The notes: generated by a model not told the origin, from the letters alone. Shown: positions 36,340-46,200, counted from the first letter of the stretch. The stretch is 64,000 nt of DNA from Variovorax sp. 679 (GCF_003952185.1 NZ_RXFS01000013.1:62001-126000); one strand, 5' to 3'. Translations and numbers: made by a program.

Positions 36340-36551
36340 CTCTTCGTTTTTCCCAGTTGCAGGCGCCGCATTCTGGCGTGGCACGAAGGCGCCGGATCGA
36401 AAAAGCGCGCAGGAAGTTCCTGCCACTCACCGCTTGATCGTTGCGAAAACAGAAACGCCGTGTCGTCGAAACGCCCGCTCCGTTGCGCTCTCGCAGGCCT
36501 ATCGTTGCAGCCATGCAGGGCACAGAGCCCGCAGTCAACAAGGAGTCTGAA

Positions 36552-36698
36552 ATGTCCACACGCATCCATTCCGAAAAGAGCCTCCTGCTGCAAACGCAGG
36601 TTTCGGTCGCAAGGGCCCATGCACTCGCCGTGCAGAAGCTGCCTGTCGCGCTGACGCTCTCGGCGATCATCCTGTCGATCATCAACGTCAAGCTGTAG
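36552..36698 (+). CDS. Small protein with hydrophobic C-terminus, function unknown
   Basis: A 48-residue protein with a strong AAGGAG ribosome site 8 bp before ATG 36552. The N-terminal half is polar (STRIHSEKSLLLQTQVSVARAH); the end is hydrophobic (LPVALTLSAIILSIINVKL), a possible membrane anchor. The frame is ended by TAG and followed at once by an 18-bp hairpin, as expected for a real monocistronic small gene. No homologue recognised. Confidence 0.6.
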   Translation: MSTRIHSEKSLLLQTQVSVARAHALAVQKLPVALTLSAIILSIINVKL

Positions 36699-36705
36699 CC
36701 GCCGG

Positions 36706-36754
36706 TGTCGGGGCCCTTGTGGCAGGCTTGGGGCCCGCCACAAGGGCCCCGACA
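36706..36754 (+). terminator. 18-bp perfect hairpin abutting the next start codon
   Basis: TGTCGGGGCCCTTGTGGC (36706-36723) and GCCACAAGGGCCCCGACA (36737-36754) are exact complements with a 13-nt loop. There is no T run. The last base of the right arm is the A of the ASCH gene ATG. It may terminate the small-protein transcript, or hold the ASCH start closed in mRNA. Confidence 0.65.
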
Positions 36755-37224
36755 TGACTATTCCATCGCACCTGCTCCCCTTCTGGGAGCGATTCCAGGC
36801 AGCCATAGGCGCCGACGTATCCGCCCGCTTCTGCGAGGCCTTTCACTTCGACGACAACGAGGCCGGAGCGACCGAACTGGCAAGGCTGGTTCTGGATGGA
36901 CGCAAGCACGGCACCGCAAGCCTCGAATGGTCCTTCGAATCGACCGGCAGGCCGCGCCCCAAGCCCGGGGACCTCAGCGTGGTGACCGACTGGCACGGCA
37001 GGCCGCTGTGCGTGATCGAGACACGCAGCGTGATGGTCATGCCCTTCGACGAAGTCGGCGAAGACTTCGCGGCCGTCGAGGCCGAAGGCGACGGCTCGCT
37101 GCGCTACTGGCGCGAGGGCCACTGGCAATACTTCAGCGGCGAATGCGAACGCATCGGCAGGAAGCCCGACATGCGCATGCCGGTGCTGTGCGAGACCTTC
37201 GAGGTCGTCTACCAGGAAGGCTGA
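36754..37224 (+). CDS. ASCH domain-containing protein
   Basis: A 156-residue protein of the ASCH family (PUA-like fold, thought to bind RNA or modified nucleosides). The typical start LPFWERFQAAIG, the core GTASLEWSFE...PKPGDLSVVTDWHGRPLCVIETRSV and EVGEDFAAVEAEGDGSLRYW are visible. ATG 36754 is supported by the family N-terminus, yet there is no Shine-Dalgarno and the codon lies at the foot of a very stable hairpin, so expression from readthrough mRNA should be poor. A relative is the E. coli YqfB/ASCH amidohydrolase group. Confidence 0.82.
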   Translation: MTIPSHLLPFWERFQAAIGADVSARFCEAFHFDDNEAGATELARLVLDGRKHGTASLEWSFESTGRPRPKPGDLSVVTDWHGRPLCVIETRSVMVMPFDEVGEDFAAVEAEGDGSLRYWREGHWQYFSGECERIGRKPDMRMPVLCETFEVVYQEG

Positions 37225-37240
37225 TTGGCCGTCGTATCGA

Positions 37241-38206
37241 TCAATCGGGCTTGATGTCCGCCGACTTGATCACCTTCGACCACGTCGCCAGCTCCTGGTC
37301 GACGAATTTCGCGAGCGTCGGCGAGTCCATGTAGGTCGCGAAGGCGCCCTGCTCATCCACCTTCTTGCGGAAAGCCTCGCTCTCCACGATCTTCTTCAGC
37401 TCCGCGCCGAGCCTGGCAACGACTTCCGGCGGCGTCTTCGCCGGCGCGAACACCGCGAACCACGACTCGACCTCGTAGCCCGGTAGCCCCGCCTCTGCCG
37501 AAGTCGGCACATCGGGCATCGACGGATGCCGCTTGCTGCCCGTGTACGCCAGCGGCTTGATGCGCCCGCCCGCAAAGTGGCCGATGACCGAGGGCGGCGT
37601 GGTGATGAACATGTCGACGTTGCCGGAGATCAGGTCGTTGATCGCCGGCCCAGAGCCCTTGTAGGGCACATGCGTCATCGCCTGCTTCGACTGCCGCGAC
37701 AGCAACTCGCCCGCGATGTGCTGGATCGAGCCGTTGCCCGAAGAGGCATAGAACAGGCCGCCCTGCTTCTTCCTTCCGTATTCGATGAGCTCCTGCATCG
37801 ACTTCACCGGCAGCTTGCCGCTCACCGCGACGACGTGCGGCGCACGCATCACCATCGCCACCGGCACGAAGTCCTTCGTGGGACTCCACTTGATGTTCGG
37901 GTAGAGAGAAGGATTGCCGACGTGATAGCCCGAGTACTGCATCAGCAGCGTGTAGCCGTCGGGCGCCGCGCGTGCCACGAACTCGGTGCCGATGTTGCCG
38001 CTGGCGCCGGGCTTGTTGTCGACCACGACAGGCTGGCCCAGTGCGCGCTGCAACGGATCGCCGACAAGGCGAGCCATGATGTCGGTGGAGCCGGCCGGCG
38101 CGGTGGGCACGATCATGGTGATCGGTTTCGAGGGCCAGGTATCGGCTGCAGCGGCCGAAACAGCCAGCACGAGGCCGGCCGCGAAAAGGCGGCGAATGGG
38201 TTTCAT
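37241..38206 (-). CDS. Bug/TctC family solute receptor
   Basis: A 321-residue Bug protein with a signal peptide (cleavage near VSAAAADT) and motifs WPSKPITMIVPTAPAGSTD, NKPGASGNIGTEFVARAAPDGYT and PYKGSGPAINDL. It ends in SADIKPD. It is the last gene of the cassette CoA-transferase, HMG-CoA-lyase-like, VOC, Bug, all on the minus strand, so it probably captures the acid that the CoA-transferase activates. Confidence 0.9.
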   Translation of the reverse strand: MKPIRRLFAAGLVLAVSAAAADTWPSKPITMIVPTAPAGSTDIMARLVGDPLQRALGQPVVVDNKPGASGNIGTEFVARAAPDGYTLLMQYSGYHVGNPSLYPNIKWSPTKDFVPVAMVMRAPHVVAVSGKLPVKSMQELIEYGRKKQGGLFYASSGNGSIQHIAGELLSRQSKQAMTHVPYKGSGPAINDLISGNVDMFITTPPSVIGHFAGGRIKPLAYTGSKRHPSMPDVPTSAEAGLPGYEVESWFAVFAPAKTPPEVVARLGAELKKIVESEAFRKKVDEQGAFATYMDSPTLAKFVDQELATWSKVIKSADIKPD

Positions 38207-38257
38207 GGTTTGTCTCCGGTGGTTTTGTATTTGCTTGCAGTCTTCGGCGCCGCGCCC

Positions 38258-38638
38258 TCAGGGCGCGAGCTCCGATATCTCGATCAGGTTCAGGTCGGGG
38301 TCTCGCAGGTAGACCGAGCGGATGCGCGAGGTGGCGCCCGTGCGCATCACCGGCCCTTCGAGGATCGGCACGCCCTTCTCACCGAGCCGCGCGATGACCG
38401 CCTCGAGCGGCACGCTGGCGATGAAGCACAGGTCCAGCGAACCGGGCGTCGGCAACTGCGCCTTGGGCTCGAACTCGTGGCCCTTCACATGAAGGTTGAT
38501 CTTCTGGTTGCCGAAGCGGAAGGCCTTGCGGCCGGCGCCGAAGCTCTCCAGCGACATGCCCATCACGTCGACGTAGAAGCGGATGCAGGCTTCCTCATGC
38601 GCGGTGGTAAGCACGAGATGGTCCAGGTGGTCGATCAT
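38258..38638 (-). CDS. VOC family (glyoxalase/dioxygenase-fold) protein
   Basis: A 126-residue vicinal-oxygen-chelate protein. Paired beta-alpha-beta-beta-beta modules start with DHLDHLVLTTAHEEACIRFY and end with VYLRDPDLNLIEISEL; His6 or His8, the His of INLHV and Glu near the end are candidate metal ligands. Its ATG overlaps the stop of the lyase-like gene by 4 bp. A role as epimerase, dioxygenase or accessory in the pathway is possible; not determinable. Confidence 0.85.
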   Translation of the reverse strand: MIDHLDHLVLTTAHEEACIRFYVDVMGMSLESFGAGRKAFRFGNQKINLHVKGHEFEPKAQLPTPGSLDLCFIASVPLEAVIARLGEKGVPILEGPVMRTGATSRIRSVYLRDPDLNLIEISELAP

Positions 38639-39618
38639 GGTTGAGGCTCCTTCTGCCTGCGTTCCCGGGCACGGCTGACGATGTCGTTGAAATCCGCTGG
38701 TGGCGCATGCCGCGTCAGCCTGTGCCCCGCGCGAGAGACCTGGCCCGACAGCCCGTGCTGAACGAGCGCTTCGAGCTCCGCCGCGGCGGCGATCAGGCCG
38801 TCCAGGTCCATGCCCGTGTCGTAGCCCATGCACTGCAGCATGTGGGCCACGTCCTCGGTCGCCACGTTGCCGGTCGCGCCCGGCGCGTAGGGGCAGCCGC
38901 CGATGCCGCCGAGCGACATGTCCAGCCGGCGGATGCCGGCCTCCACGGCGGCAACGGCGTTCGCGAGACCCATGCCGCGCGTGTTGTGGAAATGCGCCGT
39001 CCAGCCCATTGCCGGATGCCTCGCGAGCACGGCCTCGCAAAGCGCCTGCACCTGCGTGGGAAAGGCCATGCCAGTCGTGTCGCACAGCGTCACGCCCTGC
39101 ACTTCCAGCGCTGCGAAGCGGTCGATCCAGCCTTGTACGACTGCCGGTGGCACTTCGCCCTCCATCGGACAACCGAATACGCACGACAGCGACACGTTGA
39201 TTGGCACGCCGGCCTGCTTCGCCAGCGCAATGACATCCGTAAGCTGCGCGAACGACTGCTCGCGCGTCATGCGCAGATTGGCAAGGTTGTGCGTCTCGCT
39301 CACCGACATGACGATGTTGAATTCGTCGATGCGGCTTTCCAGCGCGCGCTCTGCCCCGCGCACATTGGGAACCAGTGCGGTATAGACGACGCCGGGTCGC
39401 CGGGCGATGCGCTGCATCACCTCCTCGCCGTCGCGCAGGGCCGGGATCGCCTTCGCCGAAGTGAAGGAGGTGACTTCGATCTTCGCGTAGCCCAGCCTGC
39501 TCAGCCGGTCGATCAGCGCGATCTTGTCGTCGGTGGGAATGAAGCGGCTTTCCATCTGGAAGCCGTCGCGGGTGGCGACCTCGTTGAGAAACAGCCGCGT
39601 GCCGTTGCCCGTCTTCAT
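38635..39618 (-). CDS. HMG-CoA lyase-like pyruvate/acyl-CoA aldolase (HMGL family)
   Basis: A 327-residue TIM-barrel lyase. The family features are NEVATRDGFQMESRFI (metal Asp), TAHFHNTRGMGLAN (metal HxH-like) and the signature GGIGGCPYAPGATGN with the active-site Cys. HMGL enzymes cleave 3-hydroxy-acyl-CoAs to a keto acid or acetoacetate plus acetyl-CoA. Coupling with a family III CoA-transferase (4-bp overlap at 39615-39618) suggests it cleaves the CoA ester the transferase makes, such as a citramalyl- or HMG-type CoA. Confidence 0.88.
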   Translation of the reverse strand: MKTGNGTRLFLNEVATRDGFQMESRFIPTDDKIALIDRLSRLGYAKIEVTSFTSAKAIPALRDGEEVMQRIARRPGVVYTALVPNVRGAERALESRIDEFNIVMSVSETHNLANLRMTREQSFAQLTDVIALAKQAGVPINVSLSCVFGCPMEGEVPPAVVQGWIDRFAALEVQGVTLCDTTGMAFPTQVQALCEAVLARHPAMGWTAHFHNTRGMGLANAVAAVEAGIRRLDMSLGGIGGCPYAPGATGNVATEDVAHMLQCMGYDTGMDLDGLIAAAAELEALVQHGLSGQVSRAGHRLTRHAPPADFNDIVSRARERRQKEPQP

Positions 39619-40790
39619 GCCGGGACCTCCTCCGAGCGGCGTGCGGGCCAGCCGGCGCCGTGCAGATCGGCGTCGTGCTCGCCCAGGCGCGGCGCAGGGT
39701 GCGCAATGCGGCCCGGCGTGGCGCTGAGCTTGGGCACCACGCCCGGCACCTTGAGCGTCGAACCATCGGATGCAGTCGCCTCCACGATCATTTCGCGTGC
39801 CAGATACTGCGGGTCGCTCGCGATGTCGGCCACGGTGTAGATGCGTCCGACCGGCACGCCAGCCGCGTCGAGCGCGGCCAGCACCTCGTCGCGGCTGCGC
39901 TGCAGCGTCCATGCCTCGATGGCGGCATCGATCTCCTCGACGCGCAGCACGCGGCCGTCGTTGTGCACGAGTCCGGCGTCGTTCTCCAGGTCTCCCCTGC
40001 CGATGGTGCGCATCAGCCGGCGGAAGATGCTGTCGCCGTTGCCCGCCACCAGCACGTAGTGATCGTCCGCGCAGCGATAGGCGTTGGTCGGCGCGATGCC
40101 GGGCAGCGCGCTGCCGGCGCGCTCGCGCACCGCGCCGAAGGCGTCGTACTCGGGCAGCAGGCTTTCCATCACGTTGAACACCGACTCGTACAGCGCAACG
40201 TCGATGAACTGCCCCTCTCCGCCATGCGCCGTGCGGTGGTGCAGCGCCGTCAGCACGCCGATCACGCCATGCAGCGCCGCCAGCGTGTCGCCCAGCGATA
40301 CCCCCACGCGCACCGGCACCCGGCCAGGCTCGCCGCTCAGGTAGCGCAGCCCGCCCATCGATTCGCCGAGCACGCCGAAGCCGGGCTTGTCCCGATACGG
40401 CCCGGTCTGCCCGTAACCCGAGATGCGCAGCATGATGAGCCGCGGGTTCAGCGCGTGCAGCCGCTCCCAGCCGAGGCCCCAGCCTTCCAGCGTGCCCGGC
40501 TTGAAGTTCTCGATCAGCACGTCGGCTTCGAGCGCCAGTGCCCGCACGGCCTCCTGCCCCTCGGTGCTGCGCAGATCCAGGCACACCGAGCGCTTGTTGC
40601 GCGACTGCACTTCCCACCACGCCGAGGTGCCGTTGTCGCGCAGCAGCCGCCACTTGCGCAGCGGATCGCCGACGCCGGCCGGCTCGACCTTGATGACGTC
40701 GGCGCCGAACTCCGCCAGTGTCTTGCCGGCAAAGGGGCCGGCGATGAGCTGGCCGAGCTCCAGCACCTTCAGGCCTTCGAGTGCATTCAT
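39615..40790 (-). CDS. Family III (CaiB/BaiF) CoA-transferase
   Basis: A 391-residue CoA-transferase with canonical order: LEGLKVLELGQLIAGPFAGKTLAEFGADVIKVEPAGVGDPLR, NKRSVCLDL, ADVLIENFKPGTLEGWGLG, then DVALYESVFN. It moves CoA between carboxylic acids. First gene of the minus-strand cassette with the HMGL-like lyase, VOC and Bug genes, and divergent from a LysR gene. ATG 40790 is chosen at the family start. Acid substrate unknown; a hydroxy-methyl-dicarboxylate is my inference. Confidence 0.9.
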   Translation of the reverse strand: MNALEGLKVLELGQLIAGPFAGKTLAEFGADVIKVEPAGVGDPLRKWRLLRDNGTSAWWEVQSRNKRSVCLDLRSTEGQEAVRALALEADVLIENFKPGTLEGWGLGWERLHALNPRLIMLRISGYGQTGPYRDKPGFGVLGESMGGLRYLSGEPGRVPVRVGVSLGDTLAALHGVIGVLTALHHRTAHGGEGQFIDVALYESVFNVMESLLPEYDAFGAVRERAGSALPGIAPTNAYRCADDHYVLVAGNGDSIFRRLMRTIGRGDLENDAGLVHNDGRVLRVEEIDAAIEAWTLQRSRDEVLAALDAAGVPVGRIYTVADIASDPQYLAREMIVEATASDGSTLKVPGVVPKLSATPGRIAHPAPRLGEHDADLHGAGWPARRSEEVPA

Positions 40791-40873
40791 GTCCGCGTCC
40801 GTCTCCTTCGTTGGGTTGACCCCGACTCTAGGAACGGATCGCGTTGCGCGGAATTGCCGTGATGGCAGCACCT

Positions 40874-40914
40874 CTTCGCAAAACGCGAAGGACCGGTATC
40901 TGCTTCTCTAGAAT
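40874..40914 (+). promoter_or_regulatory. LysR box and -10 element with possible leaderless start
   Basis: CTTCGC-AAAAC-GCGAAG (40874-40890) is a perfect 6-bp inverted repeat of LysR T-N11-A type between divergent genes. TAGAAT (40909-40914) is a good -10 ending 6 nt before the LysR ATG 40921, with no ribosome site, so the transcript probably starts at or next to the ATG. Confidence 0.5.
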
Positions 40915-40920
40915 CCGCCG

Positions 40921-41841
40921 ATGCCCAGCCCCATCAACCCCGCGCGCGTCGACTTCGTGACCCTGCGCCTGTTCTGCGCCGTGGCCCAGTCCGGGAGCAT
41001 CACCAAGGGCGCGGAGGCGTGCCACCTCGCGTTGTCGGCCGCGAGCCGGAGGCTTTCGGACTTCGAGGCTGCAACAGGATCGAAGCTGCTCGAGCGCAGC
41101 TCACAGGGCATCGCGCTCACGCCGGCGGGCCATGTGGCGATGCAGCATGCGATGCGGCTCTTCCAGGGCTTCGAGCAGTTCAGCAACGAGCTCAACGACT
41201 ATTCGAGCGGCGTGCGCGGCCATGTGCGCCTGTGGGCCAACATGTCGGCGCTCACGGAGTTTCTGCCCAACACGCTCGCCACCTTTCTCTCGCAGCATCC
41301 CGACATCCGCGTCGAAGTCGAGGAACAACTGAGCGGCGACATCGTGCGCGCGCTCGTCGACGGGCTCGCCGATGTCGGCGTGTTCGCGGAGAACACGCCC
41401 GCCTATGGCCTCGACGTCGCGCCGTTCCAGACGGACGAGCTCGTCGTGCTGTGCGCGAAGCAACATCCGCTGGCACGCAGCCGCGTGAAGCAGACCGACT
41501 TCAAGGCCTGCCTCGCGCACGAATTCGTCGGCCTGAACCGCAGCAGCTCGCTGCTGGAGTTGACTTCGCGCGCGGCCGAGCAGGCCGGCGTTCCGATGCG
41601 GCTGCGCGTGCAGGTGCGCAGCTTCGACGCGATGTGCCACATGATCGCGGCCAACCTCGGCATCGGGGTGGTGCCGCTGGCGGCGTGCAAGGCGCAGGTG
41701 GCGGCACTCGACCTGAAGGTCGTGCGGCTCAAGGATGCGTGGGCCACGCGGCGGTTGCTGATGGCGACAAAGACGGGGGCCGATCTCTCTCCCGCAGCGC
41801 AGCTGCTGGTTCGGCAGCTTCTGCACCCGGTCGTGCCATGA
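40921..41841 (+). CDS. LysR family regulator of the CoA-transferase/lyase cassette
   Basis: A 306-residue LysR protein: HTH in TLRLFCAVAQSGSITKGAEACHLALSAASRRLSDFE and an effector domain with HEFVGLNRSSSLLELTSRAAEQ. Similar regulators are common beside Bug genes in Burkholderiales. Divergence from the CoA-transferase gene with an intervening perfect LysR-type repeat supports the target. No Shine-Dalgarno precedes its ATG. Confidence 0.86.
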   Translation: MPSPINPARVDFVTLRLFCAVAQSGSITKGAEACHLALSAASRRLSDFEAATGSKLLERSSQGIALTPAGHVAMQHAMRLFQGFEQFSNELNDYSSGVRGHVRLWANMSALTEFLPNTLATFLSQHPDIRVEVEEQLSGDIVRALVDGLADVGVFAENTPAYGLDVAPFQTDELVVLCAKQHPLARSRVKQTDFKACLAHEFVGLNRSSSLLELTSRAAEQAGVPMRLRVQVRSFDAMCHMIAANLGIGVVPLAACKAQVAALDLKVVRLKDAWATRRLLMATKTGADLSPAAQLLVRQLLHPVVP

Positions 41842-41862
41842 AGTCGCGATCCGGCCCGAGGC

Positions 41863-42072
41863 TCAATCGGTGCCGACCATCACGCTCGAAGCCTTGATCA
41901 CCGCATACGCATTCGCGCCTTCGGCCAGCTTCAGCGAATCGGCCGAGTTGCTGGTGATGGTCGAGACGATCTGCACGCCGGGAGCGATCTCCAGCGTGAC
42001 TTCGGTGGTGACGGGGCCGCGGACGATGGAGATGACCTTGCCGGAAAGGACGTTGCGTGCGCTGATCTTCAT
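41863..42072 (-). CDS. Mop-type molybdate-binding protein (single TOBE/Mop domain)
   Basis: A 69-residue molbindin. The whole protein is one Mop domain: SARNVLSGKVISIVRGPV, EVTLEIAPGVQIVSTITSNSA and a C-terminal YAVIKASSVMVG. Such proteins oligomerise to store molybdate or tungstate. ATG 42072 has AAGGAGC. No molybdate transporter lies nearby, and no molybdoenzyme is encoded in this window. Confidence 0.92.
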   Translation of the reverse strand: MKISARNVLSGKVISIVRGPVTTEVTLEIAPGVQIVSTITSNSADSLKLAEGANAYAVIKASSVMVGTD

Positions 42073-42142
42073 GGGATGCTCCTTGGAGTCTGAATAAAAA
42101 GCACCCCAGTCTATCGGCCCACCGCCCTTCCGCCCTTCCGCT

Positions 42143-42519
42143 CTACTTCGCCTCCTCCGCCTCCAGCACCGCCCACTCCTCGTCGGTGAAGAGCCGCGAG
42201 CGCGTCAGGAAGCGCAAGCCTTCCGGCCCCTCCAGCGAAAACATGCCGCCGCGCCCCGGCACCACGTCGATGATCAGCTGCGTGTGCTGCCAGTACTCGA
42301 ACTGCGGCCCGCTGATATAGAACGGCATGCCGCCGATGTGCCCCAGCAGCCGGTCGTAGTCGCCCACGATGAACTCGCCCAGGGCGTAGCACATGGGCGC
42401 GCTGCCGTCGCAGCAGCCGCCCGACTGATGGAACGTCAGCGGGCCGTGCTTTGCGGCGAGCCTGTCGATCAACGCGAGCGCGGCATCGGTCGCGGTGACG
42501 CGCAGGACATCGCCCGTCA

Positions 42520-42520
<1 letters not shown>
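42143..42520 (-). CDS. DUF779 protein, partner of acetaldehyde dehydrogenase
   Basis: A 125-residue DUF779 protein with the family core LTFHQSGGCCDGSAPMCY and FEYWQHTQLIIDVVPGRGGMFSLE. The CysCys pair suggests metal or redox chemistry. Its ATG shares one base with the stop of the upstream aldehyde dehydrogenase (TGATG), the association usually seen for this family beside acetaldehyde dehydrogenases. Function unknown. Confidence 0.9.
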
Positions 42521-44040
<1,520 letters not shown>

Positions 44041-44100
44041 GACTTTGTCTCCATGTGCAGGGTGGTGGCGCCGCGACATGCGGCGGCCCGCACGGACAAC

Positions 44101-44117
44101 CGCAAGCCACGTACCCG
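44101..44117 (-). promoter_or_regulatory. Candidate sigma-54 promoter of the aldehyde dehydrogenase
   Basis: Reading the minus strand, CGGGTACGTGGCTTGCG has the invariant -24 GG and -12 GC separated by 10 bp, with ACG and TTGC matches to the consensus TGGCACG-N4-TTGC. It lies about 60 bp before the dehydrogenase start, with the palindromes at 44199-44238 in enhancer position. Confidence 0.6.
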
Positions 44118-44198
44118 GCCGGATCGGGACATTCCCTGAGAACTTCCGCCCGGCAATCGCGCGCAACCGCGTGGGGCAGCGGGTTTTCATTCGCAATC

Positions 44199-44238
44199 TG
44201 CGACATGTCCGCGCGAACATAGCGACTAGGATGTCGCA
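44199..44238. promoter_or_regulatory. Candidate upstream activator sites for the sigma-54 regulator
   Basis: TGCGACAT (44199-44206) and ATGTCGCA (44231-44238) are perfect inverted arms 24 bp apart. Overlapping the left arm is the 16-bp near-palindrome ATGTCCGCGCGAACAT (44205-44220; one mismatched pair). They are about 90 bp upstream of the sigma-54 element and just before the activator gene. Confidence 0.55.
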
Positions 44239-44265
44239 CAAGGCGAAAACCCATCGGAGACACGC

Positions 44266-46146
44266 ATGAGTGCTGAAGCGCAGTTGCCGTCGATCGCAGT
44301 GGCTCAGGCCCGGGAGCTGTTCTTCGGGCAGGGCCGCGACCCTACGCCGTGGATCGCGCCGCACATCTCGCGCTCGTGGCAGCGCAGCAGGCCGGTCGAC
44401 CATCACGCCATCGACCCCGAGCCGATGGCACTGGCCCTGCTCAGCGAACGGCGCGAGCAGGCCATGCGCCTGCTGAACTGCGCGCAACCCGAACTCGACG
44501 GCCTGGCCGAACATGCGATCGGCAACGGCTGCGTGGTGATTCTTTCGGACGCCAGCGGACTGATCCTCGAGGAAATCGGCAGCGCCGACTTCCTGCCCAA
44601 GGCCCAGCGCATCGCGCTGCAGCCGGGTGTGGAATGGTCGGAGCACAACCGGGGCACCAATGCGATCGGCACGGCACTGGCGGAACGCGAAGCGCTGATG
44701 GTGCTCGGCGGCGAGCACTACCTGGCCCAGAACGGCGCGCTCGGCTGCGCGGCGGCGCCCATCTTCACCGGTCGCGGCGAACTGGCCGGCGCGCTCGACA
44801 TCTCGGGCGAGACGGTGCGCGTGAACACGCATGCGCTGGGGCTGGTGCGCATGGCGGCCCAGCAGGTCGAGCACCGCATGCTGCTGGCCGAGGCCGGCGG
44901 CCACGTGCTTCGCTTCCATTCGCGGCCGGCACTCATCGGCACCGCGCGCGAGGGGCTGATGGTGATCGAGGGCGGGCGCATCGTCGCCGCCAACCGCGTT
45001 GCGCTCGAACTCTTCGGCCACTCCTGGGAGAGCCTGCTCGACCTGGACGCCGAGGCCTTCCTGGGCGCGAACTGGCCGCGCATGGAACACCGGCGCGGCC
45101 TGCTGACGCTGCCGGGCGGACGGCAGATCGCGACGGTGATGGAGCGTTCGAACACGCCGGGCACCACTCGCCCGGCCCAGAGGCGCAGCGTGCCGACCCA
45201 GGGCGCTGCCGAGACCGACGACATACAACCGCTGCTGCACAAGGCGGTGCGCGTGCTGAACGAAGGCGTGCCCGTGCTGGTCAACGGTGAAACCGGCAGC
45301 GGCAAGGAGGTGTTCTCGCGCCGGCTGCATGCCGCGAGCCGACGCAGCGCAGGCCCCTTCGTCGCGGTGGATTGCGCTTCGCTGCCCGAGACGCTGATCG
45401 AATCGGAGCTGTTCGGCTACGAGCAGGGAGCCTTCACCGGCGCGAAGCGCAAGGGCATGGCCGGCCGCATCCGCGAGGCTCACGGCGGCGTGCTGTTCCT
45501 CGACGAGATCGCGGAGATACCGCTGGCCCTGCAGACGCGCCTGCTGCGCGTGCTCGAGGAACGCGTGGTCACGCCGCTGGGTGGTGGCCAGGGCGTGGCC
45601 GTCGACTTCGACCTGGTCTGCGCCACGCACGGCCACCTGCCATCGCTGGTGGAGGCCGGACGTTTTCGCGCCGACCTGATGTACCGGGTGGCCGGTTTCA
45701 CCGTCGCGCTGCCGCCGTTGAGGCTGCGCGACGATCGGCGTGCGCTGATCTCGCGGCTGTTCCTGGAGGCAGGCGGCGCGGCAAAACACCTGCGGCTGGA
45801 GAGCGATGCGCTCGAGGCACTGGCGGCCTGGCGCTGGCCGGGCAATGTACGAGAGTTGCGCAGCACGCTGCGCTCAGTCGTGGCCCTGGCCGATGCGGGC
45901 GACTCCGTGACGGCTGCCGGGTTGCCTGCGCACCTGCTGGGCAGCCAGCCCCCGCAGCCCGAACAGGCTCCTCCGTACGCCACACCGCAAGCCGAGCCCT
46001 TGGTCGCCATCACGCGCCACGCAATCGACGAGGCACTGAAGGCCAGCGACCACGACGTGGCGAAGGCCGCACGCAGGCTGGGCGTCCATCGCAGCACCAT
46101 CTACCGCCATCTCGCACGCCAGCGCGACAAGCCTGCCGGGCACTGA
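44266..46146 (+). CDS. Sigma-54-dependent activator, AcoR family
   Basis: A 626-residue enhancer-binding protein: N-terminal GAF sensor region (about 70-200; GVEWSEHNRGTNAIGTALAE), a PAS-like stretch (about 225-290), AAA+ domain with Walker A GETGSGKE (from residue 341), the sigma-54 contact loop GAFTGA (388-393) and Walker B VLFLDEI, and a C-terminal Fis HTH (DVAKAARRLGVHRSTIYRHL). This matches AcoR-type regulators of acetoin/ethanol/aldehyde metabolism. Divergent from the acetaldehyde dehydrogenase, its likely target. Confidence 0.93.
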   Translation: MSAEAQLPSIAVAQARELFFGQGRDPTPWIAPHISRSWQRSRPVDHHAIDPEPMALALLSERREQAMRLLNCAQPELDGLAEHAIGNGCVVILSDASGLILEEIGSADFLPKAQRIALQPGVEWSEHNRGTNAIGTALAEREALMVLGGEHYLAQNGALGCAAAPIFTGRGELAGALDISGETVRVNTHALGLVRMAAQQVEHRMLLAEAGGHVLRFHSRPALIGTAREGLMVIEGGRIVAANRVALELFGHSWESLLDLDAEAFLGANWPRMEHRRGLLTLPGGRQIATVMERSNTPGTTRPAQRRSVPTQGAAETDDIQPLLHKAVRVLNEGVPVLVNGETGSGKEVFSRRLHAASRRSAGPFVAVDCASLPETLIESELFGYEQGAFTGAKRKGMAGRIREAHGGVLFLDEIAEIPLALQTRLLRVLEERVVTPLGGGQGVAVDFDLVCATHGHLPSLVEAGRFRADLMYRVAGFTVALPPLRLRDDRRALISRLFLEAGGAAKHLRLESDALEALAAWRWPGNVRELRSTLRSVVALADAGDSVTAAGLPAHLLGSQPPQPEQAPPYATPQAEPLVAITRHAIDEALKASDHDVAKAARRLGVHRSTIYRHLARQRDKPAGH

Positions 46147-46184
46147 ACAAGGGGCAACAGGCCGGCCCGGGCGGCATTTCATTA

Positions 46185-46200
46185 TGTTTTCTAAAATACA
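46185..46200. promoter_or_regulatory. AT-rich near-palindrome and -10 before the HTH-nitroreductase fusion gene
   Basis: TGTTTTCTAAAATACA is an imperfect 16-bp palindrome in an otherwise GC-rich region and contains TAAAAT (46192-46197), a good -10. It starts 55 bp before the fusion gene ATG and may be an operator for the LysR-like HTH encoded next to it. Confidence 0.4.
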
